Below are positions 17,590-26,626 of a stretch of DNA of 64,000 nucleotides, piece by piece; positions within the stretch are counted from its first letter, which is position 1; every line of letters begins with the position of its first letter. Where the stretch lies: NCBI RefSeq assembly GCF_003026455.1, contig NZ_PYMB01000002.1, forward strand, positions 468,856 to 532,855, read 5' to 3'. The stretch is from Photobacterium rosenbergii. Its GTDB lineage: Bacteria > Pseudomonadota > Gammaproteobacteria > Enterobacterales > Vibrionaceae. The position numbers and the translations under genes are program-made. The notes beneath the pieces are model-generated. The model ran no database searches. It was not told the origin of the DNA and saw only the letters and a list, made by a program, of their open reading frames with translations.

Positions 17590-18780
17590 ATGTTAAAAAA
17601 AATCACGACCACGGCTGCCATTTTAAGTGCAGCCATAACTGCTATTCCAGCAGCAAACGCTATCTCATTCACCGATCCTGTGGATGGTAAATTTGACATG
17701 GGTGACTATCTGGCTGAGAACGCCTATGGTTTTTTGCCGGTGCCTATCATTATCACTGAACCTGCTGTGGGCTATGGTGGCGGAGCGATGGGGATCTTTC
17801 TCCATGAATCCGAATCAGAAAAGCAGCAGCGCAAACAACTCGCACAACAATCACTAGATGGTGGTGCCCAGCTAATACCACCGGCTGTGACTGTTGTTGG
17901 AGCGGCGGGGACCCAAAACGGTACCTGGCTGGCTTTCGCTGCTCATCGCCGGACGTGGAATAAAGACAAAATCCGATATTTGGGCGCTGTCGGGTACGGT
18001 AACGCCAAACTTGATATCTATGACACGCTTTCACTCGGTGGTAATGACGTCGAGTTAGCGTTTGATACTGAATCTACTGGCCTTGTGGTATTGCAAAAAG
18101 CTGAATTCAGGGTAGGAGACTCTCCTTTGTTGCTTGGTGTTAAACAGTTTTTCTCCCGCTCGACGATTGAATCTTCCAATCATTTAGCAGACAAGCTTCT
18201 GACTGGTTTTATGGGCAAAGAGACCAATATGTCCAGTCTTGGCATATTGGCGAAATACGAAACCATAGACAACTTATTCTTCCCGCGTAATGGCTTTGTG
18301 GTTAACGCCGAATACGATCTCTACCGCGAGGCCATCGGTAGCGACTATGAGTATGACCAGTTCAAATTGGAGGGGCAAGGCTATATCCCTATCAATAACA
18401 AATGGACAGTAGCTGTCGCAGGTGATTACCAGAGTCTGAAAACAGATGAATGGTTTTTACCTCCATTGTCTAAGCCCTATATCGACCTAAGAGGCGTTTC
18501 TGCGTTTCGATACCAAGGGGACGAAGTAACCACCCTGCAAGGTCAATTGATGTACCACCTAGACAACCGTTGGACTGTATCGGGTTTTTATGGGGCCGGT
18601 AAGGCAACGGATAATGGGCTTTTGAAAAATCCCCTGACTAAGAGCGAAAGTAGTGTCGATGCCTATGGTGTGGGTTTCCGCTACCAAATTGCCCGCCGCT
18701 ACGGTATCCATATGGGAGTAGATGTGGCTTTCAGCGAAGGCGACAGCGCACTGTATTTCCAAGTGGGCTCTGGTTTTTAA
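17590..18780 (+). CDS. Omp85/BamA-type outer-membrane barrel protein (no POTRA domain)
   Basis: 396 residues with signal peptide ending ANA. The mature protein is a beta-barrel of the bacterial surface antigen (D15) family: an LRGVSAFRYQGDEV segment corresponds to the conserved RG(F/Y) motif of the barrel lid loop, and the chain ends in Phe (VGSGF), as expected for BAM-dependent insertion. There is no room for POTRA domains, so it resembles short stand-alone D15 proteins or the barrel half of patatin-barrel fusions such as the gene at 37.4 kb. It precedes an esterase-fold lipoprotein on the same strand by 163 bases. Confidence 0.75.
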   Translation: MLKKITTTAAILSAAITAIPAANAISFTDPVDGKFDMGDYLAENAYGFLPVPIIITEPAVGYGGGAMGIFLHESESEKQQRKQLAQQSLDGGAQLIPPAVTVVGAAGTQNGTWLAFAAHRRTWNKDKIRYLGAVGYGNAKLDIYDTLSLGGNDVELAFDTESTGLVVLQKAEFRVGDSPLLLGVKQFFSRSTIESSNHLADKLLTGFMGKETNMSSLGILAKYETIDNLFFPRNGFVVNAEYDLYREAIGSDYEYDQFKLEGQGYIPINNKWTVAVAGDYQSLKTDEWFLPPLSKPYIDLRGVSAFRYQGDEVTTLQGQLMYHLDNRWTVSGFYGAGKATDNGLLKNPLTKSESSVDAYGVGFRYQIARRYGIHMGVDVAFSEGDSALYFQVGSGF

Positions 18781-18804
18781 AGGCTCTAATTGTTGTCGGG
18801 CAAA

Positions 18805-18823
18805 GGGTGGATAACGTCCTACA
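18805..18823. promoter_or_regulatory. 19-bp dyad upstream of the esterase-like lipoprotein
   Basis: GGGTGGA-TAACG-TCCTACA. The right half-site is perfect and the left has one mismatch to the TGnnGG core. Centre is about 130 bases before the start at 18944. Confidence 0.5.
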
Positions 18824-18943
18824 TAATCGATTACGGCATTTGATGTCATCTCTCTACAATACGCTTCATTCACGGGCTAGTGGCATTCGTTTAGCACGTT
18901 GGGCATGACTTAATTCACGATTATTTTTCTGAAGAAGATTTTT

Positions 18944-20974
18944 ATGAAACTGTTTACTCGTACTCTGGTGGCAACAACGATTGCCATGGGCTTGGCCGCC
19001 TGTGGTGGTGATAATAAAAATGAAAGCCCAGTTAACAATAGCGCGGTGGTATATAGCGATAACGCCACAATTACAGGCGTGACTGAAACTGTTCAAATAA
19101 ATAATATCCAAGGCGAAACAGAGAAAGTGCAAATCGAAGCCTACAAGGGGATTCGTTTTGCAGAGGCTGGTCGTTTTCAGCACAGCCAGGTGAAAAGTTT
19201 GAGTGGCAATATTGCCGCCATAGATTTCGGCGATATTTGCCCGCAATCAAGTGCGAGCACAACCACCCAATCAGAAGATTGCCTTAACCTGAATATTTGG
19301 CGACCAGCAAATATTGAAAATTACGGAAAACTTCCGGTATATGTCTTTATTCATGGTGGATTATTTGAGACCGGCTCCGGCTCACACAAAATGAATCACG
19401 GTGATGTGATTGTCGCACAAAGTGTTTCTGATACTGCATTGGGTGAGCGTACAGAACCGTTTATTGCAGTGACCTTGAATTACCGTTTGGGATTGTTGGG
19501 TAGTTTGTGGATTGACCCTGAAGATGATCCAAAGGGGGGCAACTATGGAATAGGTGACCAAAAAAGGGCTTTAGAATGGGTAAATCAGAATATTGGATTC
19601 TTTGGTGGTGATAGTCAAGATGTCACAGTGTTTGGCCAAGGCGCTGGTGCCAGCTCAATCGCTATTCTTCAACAAGTAACAGATGAAGAGCAAGACCCTG
19701 ACAGAATTGATGACATTGCTGGAAAGTACTTCTCGAAAGCAATAATGCAAAGTAACTCGGTAGGACTTGCTTTAAAAAGCAACAAGTCAGCGGCAGCACT
19801 GAGTGAATCATTGGTTGATTTTGCAAATACAGAGTACCCAGAACAGAGCAGCGAAAACGTTCTTAAAAACTTGCCTATTGATAAACTATTAGTCGTACAA
19901 GAAAAAGCAAAAGGCATTGATACCAAGATTAGTAATAAATTAAGCAACTTGTTGAGTACATATAGTACATCTTCACTGTTGCCTTATGCTCCTTATATAG
20001 AGAACTATAAAAAATTCATCACGGAGAAAAAAGGCTACCACGTCACGGAGCAGAAGCATCAAGTAGAATTTAAAGTTCCTACAGTGCTGGGGTTCAACGA
20101 GCATGAATCAAACAGCTTTGCTTCATTGATAGAACTGCTATTTCTATACAACATCTCCGATGGTGATGAACAGCCTTTGCTGCTTCCTGAACTTGGGTAT
20201 GACACAACAATCAATGAACTATTTGATCATTTAACGGGTGAAGAGTCAGAGCTTGAAGATGGTCTAAAAGAAACTTTAGAAACAGTACGTACTGTTCTGG
20301 GAGAGTTAATAAAGTTAGATTTAGACCAACCGGTGCGCCAAAATATGTACCCAGTTGTTGCAAGCTTGTTCTTTGGTAGCGATACAACATCAGAGATATT
20401 TAAGTTAGAAGATTATAAGCCGAACAACGATCAATCATTGCTTGATGGTGGCGCCGCAGCAAATATTGGTAAGTTTCATAAGCTATTAAATGATTTACTA
20501 TTTGACTGTGCTTCATATGTTTTGGCACAAGAGCAAAAGCAACCGGTAACATTGTATCAGTTTAAATATAATGCAGGGTTCTCTGTTTGGCCGATAGGTG
20601 ATAATGACGGCATTCTAGATAAAATCAACGGTATTGTTAAATCTATTGGCTGTTTGACTGGTAAAGCTTGTAACGGGTCAGAGCTTCCCTTTGTATTTAA
20701 CAATAACTACAACATGGATGAGCAGAAAATGTTGTCTTTGAGCGGCAAAGATAAAGCGTTGCAAAGCAAAATGTCTCGGGTGTGGTTCACTGATGAGATT
20801 TTTAACCAATATGACAGCGAAAGCGATAACGTTTGGGTTGTTGATAAAGATGGTGTGTTTGAAGAGAAGTACAAATGGGATGCTGAGTATAATCAAGGTC
20901 AAGACCCAGCCCTTCAGTTTGGTACCTGTAAGGTACTAAAAGATAACGGTATTTTGTTTAATTATATGAATTAA
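18944..20974 (+). CDS. Type-B carboxylesterase-fold lipoprotein lacking catalytic Ser and His
   Basis: 676 residues. A lipobox (GLAAC) follows a short signal peptide, so the protein should be lipid-anchored. The type-B carboxylesterase/cholinesterase fold is clear: SEDCLNLNIWRP, FIHGGLFETGSG, VTLNYRLGLLGSL, GNYGIGDQKRALEWVNQNIGFFGGD. At the nucleophile elbow the family has GESAG, but here it is GQGAG, with Gly233 in place of Ser. At the usual His motif (HGxE) the sequence is NGSELPFVF, with Asn577. The acidic residue in NEHES (Glu388) remains. Two of three catalytic residues are therefore replaced, as in animal neuroligins, and hydrolysis is unlikely; a binding or scaffold role is inferred. 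Confidence 0.85.
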   Translation: MKLFTRTLVATTIAMGLAACGGDNKNESPVNNSAVVYSDNATITGVTETVQINNIQGETEKVQIEAYKGIRFAEAGRFQHSQVKSLSGNIAAIDFGDICPQSSASTTTQSEDCLNLNIWRPANIENYGKLPVYVFIHGGLFETGSGSHKMNHGDVIVAQSVSDTALGERTEPFIAVTLNYRLGLLGSLWIDPEDDPKGGNYGIGDQKRALEWVNQNIGFFGGDSQDVTVFGQGAGASSIAILQQVTDEEQDPDRIDDIAGKYFSKAIMQSNSVGLALKSNKSAAALSESLVDFANTEYPEQSSENVLKNLPIDKLLVVQEKAKGIDTKISNKLSNLLSTYSTSSLLPYAPYIENYKKFITEKKGYHVTEQKHQVEFKVPTVLGFNEHESNSFASLIELLFLYNISDGDEQPLLLPELGYDTTINELFDHLTGEESELEDGLKETLETVRTVLGELIKLDLDQPVRQNMYPVVASLFFGSDTTSEIFKLEDYKPNNDQSLLDGGAAANIGKFHKLLNDLLFDCASYVLAQEQKQPVTLYQFKYNAGFSVWPIGDNDGILDKINGIVKSIGCLTGKACNGSELPFVFNNNYNMDEQKMLSLSGKDKALQSKMSRVWFTDEIFNQYDSESDNVWVVDKDGVFEEKYKWDAEYNQGQDPALQFGTCKVLKDNGILFNYMN

Positions 20975-20996
20975 AATTATTTTTTTCGTTGCTATA

Positions 20997-21026
20997 AAAC
21001 AGGAAGGTGCGAACACCTTCCTGTTT
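20997..21026. terminator. Rho-independent terminator
   Basis: Stem AAACAGGAAGGTG / CACCTTCCTGTTT with loop CGAA, followed by ATTTTCT. It ends the esterase-like gene. Confidence 0.9.
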
Positions 21027-21120
21027 ATTTTCTACCTTAATGATTTTCTCTATGGAATGAATACCACTTAATTTCTAACGTCCAGATTCAGTTACTGGGT
21101 GCTCAGCACGTCGAGGCTCT

Positions 21121-22338
21121 ATGGATACATTAATTTCAATTGGCGCACTGGAATCTTTTCTAATCGCAATTTGTGTGCTTATTCTTGGTTTAGTTATCAA
21201 TAAACATGTCACTTTATTTCGCAAGTTTAGTATTCCCGAGCCTATTGTCGGCGGTTTGGTTATCGCCTGTATCATTACTGCCCTTCATCTCAGTGGAATA
21301 CAGATAGAATTTGATTTACCCCTGCAAAACACCTTAATGCTGATGTTTTTCAGTACCGTTGGCCTGGCGGCTAGCTTTAAGCAACTTGCCAAGGGTGGGG
21401 CTAAAGTTTTTGTTTTCCTAGTGGTTGCCTCAATTTACATAGTAATTCAAAACGGTGTAGGCGTTGGAATGGCGACTATGCTGGGTCTTGAACCACTAAT
21501 GGGGCTCATTGCAGGCTCAATAACCTTATCAGGCGGGCATGGTACAGGGGCTGCTTGGGCGCAGACATTTACTGACAGCTTTGGCCTTGAGCATACCATG
21601 GAGATTGCTATGGCTGCTGCGACCTTTGGTCTTGTGATGGGCGGGATTATTGGTAGCCCAGTTGGTAAAAGGTTGATCAGTAAGAATGATCTATCTAAAA
21701 CATATAGTGATAAGGAACCAGAGCAGTCGAATGTCGTTACCTTTATTGAAACAAAAATAGAGCGGGTTACAGCGCAGAAAGTGATGGCTAACCTGTTCTT
21801 GATCATGCTGTGTGTGACAGGGGCGAAATACCTCCATCAATATATTAATAGCTTGGCTATTGATTGGTTGATGATCCCAGATTTTGTCTATGCATTGTTC
21901 ATCGGGGTAATTATTACCAATACTTGTGATGTGGTTAAAGCTAACCCAGTAGATACCGAAACCACAGACATTTTAGGTACGGTTTCACTGTATTTGTTTT
22001 TGGCTATGGCGCTGATGAATTTGAAACTATGGAATATATTTGATCTGGCTGTTCCATTCTTACTTATTCTTTTGACACAGTCGGTGATTCTGGCGTTGTT
22101 CTCATATTTTGTCACCTATCGGGTGATGGGCAAAAACTATGATGCCGCTGTGATATCGGCAGGACACTGTGGGTTTGGGCTAGGAGCCACACCTACAGCT
22201 GTCATGAACATGGGAACGCTCGTTAACGAGTATGGCCCATCACCACAGGCCTTTGTTGTGATTCCTATTGTCGGTGCTTTTTTTATTGATATGGTTAACT
22301 TAGTTATCCTACAAGGATTTATCAGTGTCATCGGTTAA
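21121..22338 (+). CDS. gltS: Sodium/glutamate symporter
   Basis: 405 residues with ten or more membrane helices in two inverted halves, the ESS family. Recognisable stretches are FSIPEPIVGGLV near the N-terminus, GGHGTGAAWA with the family's glycine-rich loop, and GHCGFGLGATPTAVMNMG with NEYGPSPQAFVVIPIVGAFFIDMVN at the C-terminal half. It imports glutamate with sodium. GAGG lies eight bases before the ATG. A second, more distant GltS lies at 45.8 kb. Confidence 0.93.
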   Translation: MDTLISIGALESFLIAICVLILGLVINKHVTLFRKFSIPEPIVGGLVIACIITALHLSGIQIEFDLPLQNTLMLMFFSTVGLAASFKQLAKGGAKVFVFLVVASIYIVIQNGVGVGMATMLGLEPLMGLIAGSITLSGGHGTGAAWAQTFTDSFGLEHTMEIAMAAATFGLVMGGIIGSPVGKRLISKNDLSKTYSDKEPEQSNVVTFIETKIERVTAQKVMANLFLIMLCVTGAKYLHQYINSLAIDWLMIPDFVYALFIGVIITNTCDVVKANPVDTETTDILGTVSLYLFLAMALMNLKLWNIFDLAVPFLLILLTQSVILALFSYFVTYRVMGKNYDAAVISAGHCGFGLGATPTAVMNMGTLVNEYGPSPQAFVVIPIVGAFFIDMVNLVILQGFISVIG

Positions 22339-22371
22339 TATTTTAATTTAAATGACTATGAGTACTTAAAT

Positions 22372-22397
22372 AGCCTGCTGTGTATCGCAGGCTTTTT
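22372..22397 (+). terminator. Rho-independent terminator of gltS
   Basis: Stem AGCCTGC / GCAGGCT with eight-base loop, followed by TTTTATTTATTTT. Confidence 0.88.
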
Positions 22398-22415
22398 ATT
22401 TATTTTAACAAATAG

Positions 22416-22434
22416 TGATGGGTTTGGTCCATCA
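22416..22434. promoter_or_regulatory. 19-bp dyad upstream of the porin gene
   Basis: TGATGGG-TTTGG-TCCATCA, an exact match to TGnnGG-N7-CCnnCA. Centre is about 173 bases before the porin start, just past the gltS terminator. Confidence 0.6.
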
Positions 22435-22474
22435 AAAGAGATTATCGGATTATATATTTTTATCTTATATTTGT

Positions 22475-22494
22475 CTCCGCTATCTGATGCGGAG
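22475..22494 (+). promoter_or_regulatory. Hairpin in the porin leader
   Basis: CTCCGC / GCGGAG with an eight-base loop, about 100 bases before the porin ATG in an otherwise AT-rich region, with no U-tract. It could stabilise the porin mRNA or be a target for a small RNA, as is common for porin leaders. Confidence 0.4.
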
Positions 22495-22597
22495 GATAAA
22501 TAAACTTAAGTCTAACCTTCCCGTCAGTTCTCATTAAAAAAACAAGCAAAAATATCTTATTGCTTTTCTATCGATACACAAATTAGGAAATTAAAAA

Positions 22598-23593
22598 ATG
22601 AAGAAAACACTTATCACTCTGGCTTTAGCGAGCATGGCGACGACAGCAACAGCAGCGAATGTCTATAGCCAGAATGGAAGTGAACTAAACATCGGTGGTC
22701 GTGCTGAATTCCGTGGTGATTTCAATGGCAAAGAAAATGGCGACAAAGTTGACGGCACAATGCAGAACAAAAGCCGTTTTCGTTTGAATGTCGGTGGCTC
22801 AACGGAAATTAACGATAACCTGACCGGCTATGGTTTTTACGAAGCCGAGCAAACGGTGAACTCGTCTGATGACAACTCACAAGAGACAAACTTCAAGCAG
22901 CGTTACATGTACGCTGGCCTGAAAGGCAATTGGGGTGCACTGTCTTTTGGTCGCCAAAATACTGCCGGTGTACAAATCTCTGATATGTCGGATATCGCAA
23001 CATTTACAGGTGCACAGAAGTCTTTCATCGCATCTGGTGACGAGCAGGTAAACAATACCATTGCTTATGGTGTACAGGTGGGCGGTGCCAATGTCCAGGC
23101 TAGCTATATTCTAGGCGAGGAAGACAACTCAGATGGCTACGGTGTATCGGTTCTCTACAGTTTCCCTGTAGGTGTAGGTATCGCTTTGGGTTATTCGGCA
23201 AATGATTCATACGTAGAAAATGATGTGCGTATTGACCAACAGCAGAACCAAGTTATTGCCGGTGTGAACTATTCTCATGGCGGCTTGTACACCGCATTGA
23301 CTTACACTAACGGTGATTACAATGATACCGAGGATTTCAACGGTACTGAATTTGCCATTCAGTACAAATTCCATAATGACTTCAAACTAATTGGTGCATA
23401 CCAGAACCAAGAGATTGATGGAGACAAAACATCAGACTTTATCGAGGTGACCGCAGGCTATGATTTTGCCGATAACATCTACGGCTACCTGTCGTACATG
23501 AACAACCGACTGGATGCTGGTGATGGCTACGGTGACATCCGTACCGTTGATGCTGAAGACACAGTACGTCTAGGCCTGCGTTATACGTTTTAA
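22598..23593 (+). CDS. Gram-negative trimeric porin (OmpU/OmpH/OmpL-like)
   Basis: 331 residues: signal peptide MKKTLITLALASMATTATA, then a 16-strand general porin. The N-terminal NVYSQNGSELNIGGRAEFRG, the FKQRYMYAGLKGNWGALSFGRQ segment and the C-terminal RLGLRYTF with terminal Phe are all typical of Vibrionaceae porins. It forms a diffusion channel in the outer membrane. It is a single-gene unit with its own terminator, a leader hairpin and an upstream copy of the 19-bp dyad. Confidence 0.9.
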   Translation: MKKTLITLALASMATTATAANVYSQNGSELNIGGRAEFRGDFNGKENGDKVDGTMQNKSRFRLNVGGSTEINDNLTGYGFYEAEQTVNSSDDNSQETNFKQRYMYAGLKGNWGALSFGRQNTAGVQISDMSDIATFTGAQKSFIASGDEQVNNTIAYGVQVGGANVQASYILGEEDNSDGYGVSVLYSFPVGVGIALGYSANDSYVENDVRIDQQQNQVIAGVNYSHGGLYTALTYTNGDYNDTEDFNGTEFAIQYKFHNDFKLIGAYQNQEIDGDKTSDFIEVTAGYDFADNIYGYLSYMNNRLDAGDGYGDIRTVDAEDTVRLGLRYTF

Positions 23594-23637
23594 TTAACGT
23601 CTAGTTTTTTAATTAAAAATATTTTTTAATTAAATAT

Positions 23638-23669
23638 AACCCCAGCAATTTTATATTGCTGGGGTTCTT
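23638..23669 (+). terminator. Terminator-like hairpin after the porin
   Basis: 12-bp perfect stem AACCCCAGCAAT / ATTGCTGGGGTT, followed by a modest CTTCTC tract. Confidence 0.8.
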
Positions 23670-23685
23670 CTCGTTAAGTATATTT

Positions 23686-23741
23686 CCAATAGCCAATAGC
23701 CAATAGCCAATAGCCAATAGCCAATAGCCAATAGCCAATAG
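23686..23741. repeat. Heptanucleotide tandem repeat, CCAATAG x 8
   Basis: Eight perfect head-to-tail copies of a 7-bp unit (56 bp), between the porin terminator and the ATP synthase promoter region. Such arrays change length by slippage. It lies about 380 bases before atpI, too far for a direct effect on the core promoter. Confidence 0.95.
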
Positions 23742-24118
23742 CTACTTAAAAAAAAGCCCTAACTCTATGCTAATAGTAGATACTAATGGCATAAAATTAG
23801 GGCAAAGAGCCTATTACATTAAAAGAATGTCAGGCCTCCTCGTCCGTTGAGGAACATGAAAAAAAGTTAAAATGAACATAGCAGTTACAACATATATACA
23901 GCAACGATGGGCTTGCTGTATGTTGAGGGAATAATATAAATATATTTACTCTTTCTTTCAATACCTTTTAGTTGGAATTGTTATAAATTTCTATGTAGGG
24001 TTTTATCCGTCAAATGTGATGTGCAGTTATTAATTTCATTAAATATAATGTGTTTATTCTCAAAGCATGAATATAAAAGGAGTTTTTAAGTCACACTATA
24101 GTTATTGGGAGGGTAACA
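23742..24118. promoter_or_regulatory. Upstream region of the ATP synthase operon with one 19-bp dyad
   Basis: AT-rich, about 380 bases. It contains TGTAGGG-TTTTA-TCCGTCA at 23994-24012, an exact match to TGnnGG-N7-CCnnCA centred about 115 bases before atpI. No other gene was seen. GGGAGGG at 24107-24113 is the Shine-Dalgarno of atpI. Confidence 0.6.
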
Positions 24119-24493
24119 TTGAATGGTTTAGCGAGTGATGATATACAGCAAGCTGCTAATAGCATGTTGATTAGTCAAAGTATTGTTGGTTCAACCTTGG
24201 TGTTCATTTGTTTTGCAATAAATGGTCATATCGACATTAAGTCTGTGTTATTTGGAGTGATTATATCTATTCTTCCGACACAACTTGGAATGCAAATGGC
24301 AAACTTCAAAGTTAAGGTACTTGGTGTGTTTAATCCTAAGTCTTTAGCGGTGACAAATATTACAACCAAGTGGGCATATACAGCATTGCTATTTATTTCA
24401 GTAATTCATTTTTCATCAGTGAGTTATACAGAGATGCTTCTCGCCTATGTGGTTACTACGTTAGCACATTTAATCACGCCTGCTTTTAGTTAA
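24119..24493 (+). CDS. atpI: ATP synthase protein I (assembly factor)
   Basis: 124 residues with four hydrophobic segments, the usual size and layout of AtpI, which helps assemble the c-ring. The start is a TTG with GGGAGGG six bases upstream; no in-frame ATG exists near the front. The sequence is divergent (SQSIVGSTLVFICFAINGHIDIKS near the start), and identification rests mainly on position directly before atpB plus the membrane pattern. It begins a nine-gene operon. Confidence 0.75.
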   Translation: MNGLASDDIQQAANSMLISQSIVGSTLVFICFAINGHIDIKSVLFGVIISILPTQLGMQMANFKVKVLGVFNPKSLAVTNITTKWAYTALLFISVIHFSSVSYTEMLLAYVVTTLAHLITPAFS

Positions 24494-25282
<789 letters not shown>

Positions 25283-25325
25283 TTTCGAATTACTACACTG
25301 AATTAAATTATATCTAGGAATTATT

Positions 25326-25562
25326 ATGGATCTTGCAAGTGCAATTCTTTACGTCGCTGGTGCTTTGTTAATTGGTTTGGGTGCTGCGGGTGCAGCAAGC
25401 GGTATTGGTAACCTAGCAGGTAAATACCTAGAGGGCGTAGCGAGACAACCTGATATGACCCCTATGCTTCGAACCCAGTTTTTCATCATGATGGGTCTTG
25501 TTGATGCAGTCCCAATGATCGGTGTTGGTATTGGTCTCTACATTATTTTTGCTGTGGCCTAA
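25326..25562 (+). CDS. atpE: F1Fo ATP synthase subunit c (H+ type)
   Basis: 78 residues, a two-helix hairpin. The ion-binding carboxylate is Asp60 (GLVDAVPM), the polar loop is ARQPD (residues 39-43), and helix 1 has the glycine-rich [19 protein letters not shown]. Sodium-type c subunits carry a Gln in helix 1 and Glu-Ser/Thr in helix 2; these are absent, so the ring is predicted to use protons. Confidence 0.95.
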   Translation: MDLASAILYVAGALLIGLGAAGAASGIGNLAGKYLEGVARQPDMTPMLRTQFFIMMGLVDAVPMIGVGIGLYIIFAVA

Positions 25563-25597
25563 TCCTAATAAATAACGAAGCTTAATCTGGGGATGTT

Positions 25598-26068
25598 ATG
25601 AATTTAAACGCAACCCTGCTTGGCCAGGCAATTTCCTTTGTGATTTTTGTATGGCTATGCATGAAGTACGTGTGGCCACCTTTATTGGCGTTACTGGATG
25701 AAAGGCGAGATGAAATTGCTAAATCATTGTCTCTCTCGGCTAATGCGGAAAAGGAACTGCAAATCGCAAAGGCTAATGGCCAGCAATTGATAGATGAAGC
25801 CAAGAAAAACGCCTCGCAACTGGTTGAGCAAGGTAATCAGCGCAAGGCACAGATTATCGCAGAAGCCCAAGCGGTTGCTGAACAAGAGAAGGAACGCATT
25901 GTGGCGCAAGGCCTGGGTGATATTGAGTTGGAGCGAAACCGAATGAAGAACGACCTCAAGGACGAAATGGCTTCATTGGTAATTGAATGTGCGCAAAAAC
26001 TGATTGATAAAAACTTGGATACATCAACCAACCGTGAGTTTGTCGATAAGTTAATCCGTGAAATCTAA
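25598..26068 (+). CDS. atpF: F1Fo ATP synthase subunit b
   Basis: 156 residues, the E. coli length. One N-terminal membrane helix (LGQAISFVIFVWLCMKYVW) is followed by a long charged helix that forms the peripheral stalk dimer. GGGGATGTT precedes the ATG. Confidence 0.95.
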   Translation: MNLNATLLGQAISFVIFVWLCMKYVWPPLLALLDERRDEIAKSLSLSANAEKELQIAKANGQQLIDEAKKNASQLVEQGNQRKAQIIAEAQAVAEQEKERIVAQGLGDIELERNRMKNDLKDEMASLVIECAQKLIDKNLDTSTNREFVDKLIREI

Positions 26069-26079
26069 AGGGGGGAATA

Positions 26080-26613
26080 ATGTCCGACGAAAATAGCATT
26101 GCTCGTCCCTATGCAAAGGCTGCATTTGAGTTTGCCAAAGAGCACGACTCTCTGGCGTCTTGGAGCGATATGTTGGCCTTTGCAAGTCAGGTGATTGATG
26201 AGCTTCAAGCCAGTGAAGTAATGGCATCGGTTAGTGATAAAGCGGTTTGGTCGCAGATAGTTGTCGATGTATGTGGCGAGAATATTGACCCGTACTTTAC
26301 CAACTTCCTCAAAATCCTTGCAGAAAATGACCGACTTTTTTTGATTACGGATATCAAAGCAAGCTTTGAAGAAATAGTCGCTAGCTTCCAGCGGACCAAG
26401 TTGGTCAGTGTCATCGTGGCAGAGCCTCTGCAATTGTCTCAGGCAGAAAATCTGACTAAGGCTCTGGAGGCAAAATATCAATGTTCTATCGAGTTAGACA
26501 TTGACGTTAATGAGGAATTGATGGGCGGCATGGTGCTCAAAGATGGTGAAACCGTACTGGATGGCAGTATTAAGCATGCTGTGGACTCGCTCTCGAGCCG
26601 CTTACATAGTTAA
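26080..26613 (+). CDS. atpH: F1Fo ATP synthase subunit delta
   Basis: 177 residues. The N-terminal IARPYAKAAFEFA and C-terminal LMGGMVLKDGETVLDGSIKHAVDSL are the family signatures. It joins the peripheral stalk to the top of F1. It starts eleven bases after atpF with AGGGGGG upstream. Confidence 0.95.
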   Translation: MSDENSIARPYAKAAFEFAKEHDSLASWSDMLAFASQVIDELQASEVMASVSDKAVWSQIVVDVCGENIDPYFTNFLKILAENDRLFLITDIKASFEEIVASFQRTKLVSVIVAEPLQLSQAENLTKALEAKYQCSIELDIDVNEELMGGMVLKDGETVLDGSIKHAVDSLSSRLHS

Positions 26614-26626
26614 TAGGTAAAAAGAT

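Noticed and set aside
23686..23741. CRISPR array
   Set aside because: Unit is 7 bp without spacers; it is a simple tandem repeat.
25326..25562. Sodium-type c subunit
   Set aside because: The helix-1 Gln and the Glu-Ser/Thr pair of sodium-binding c subunits are absent.
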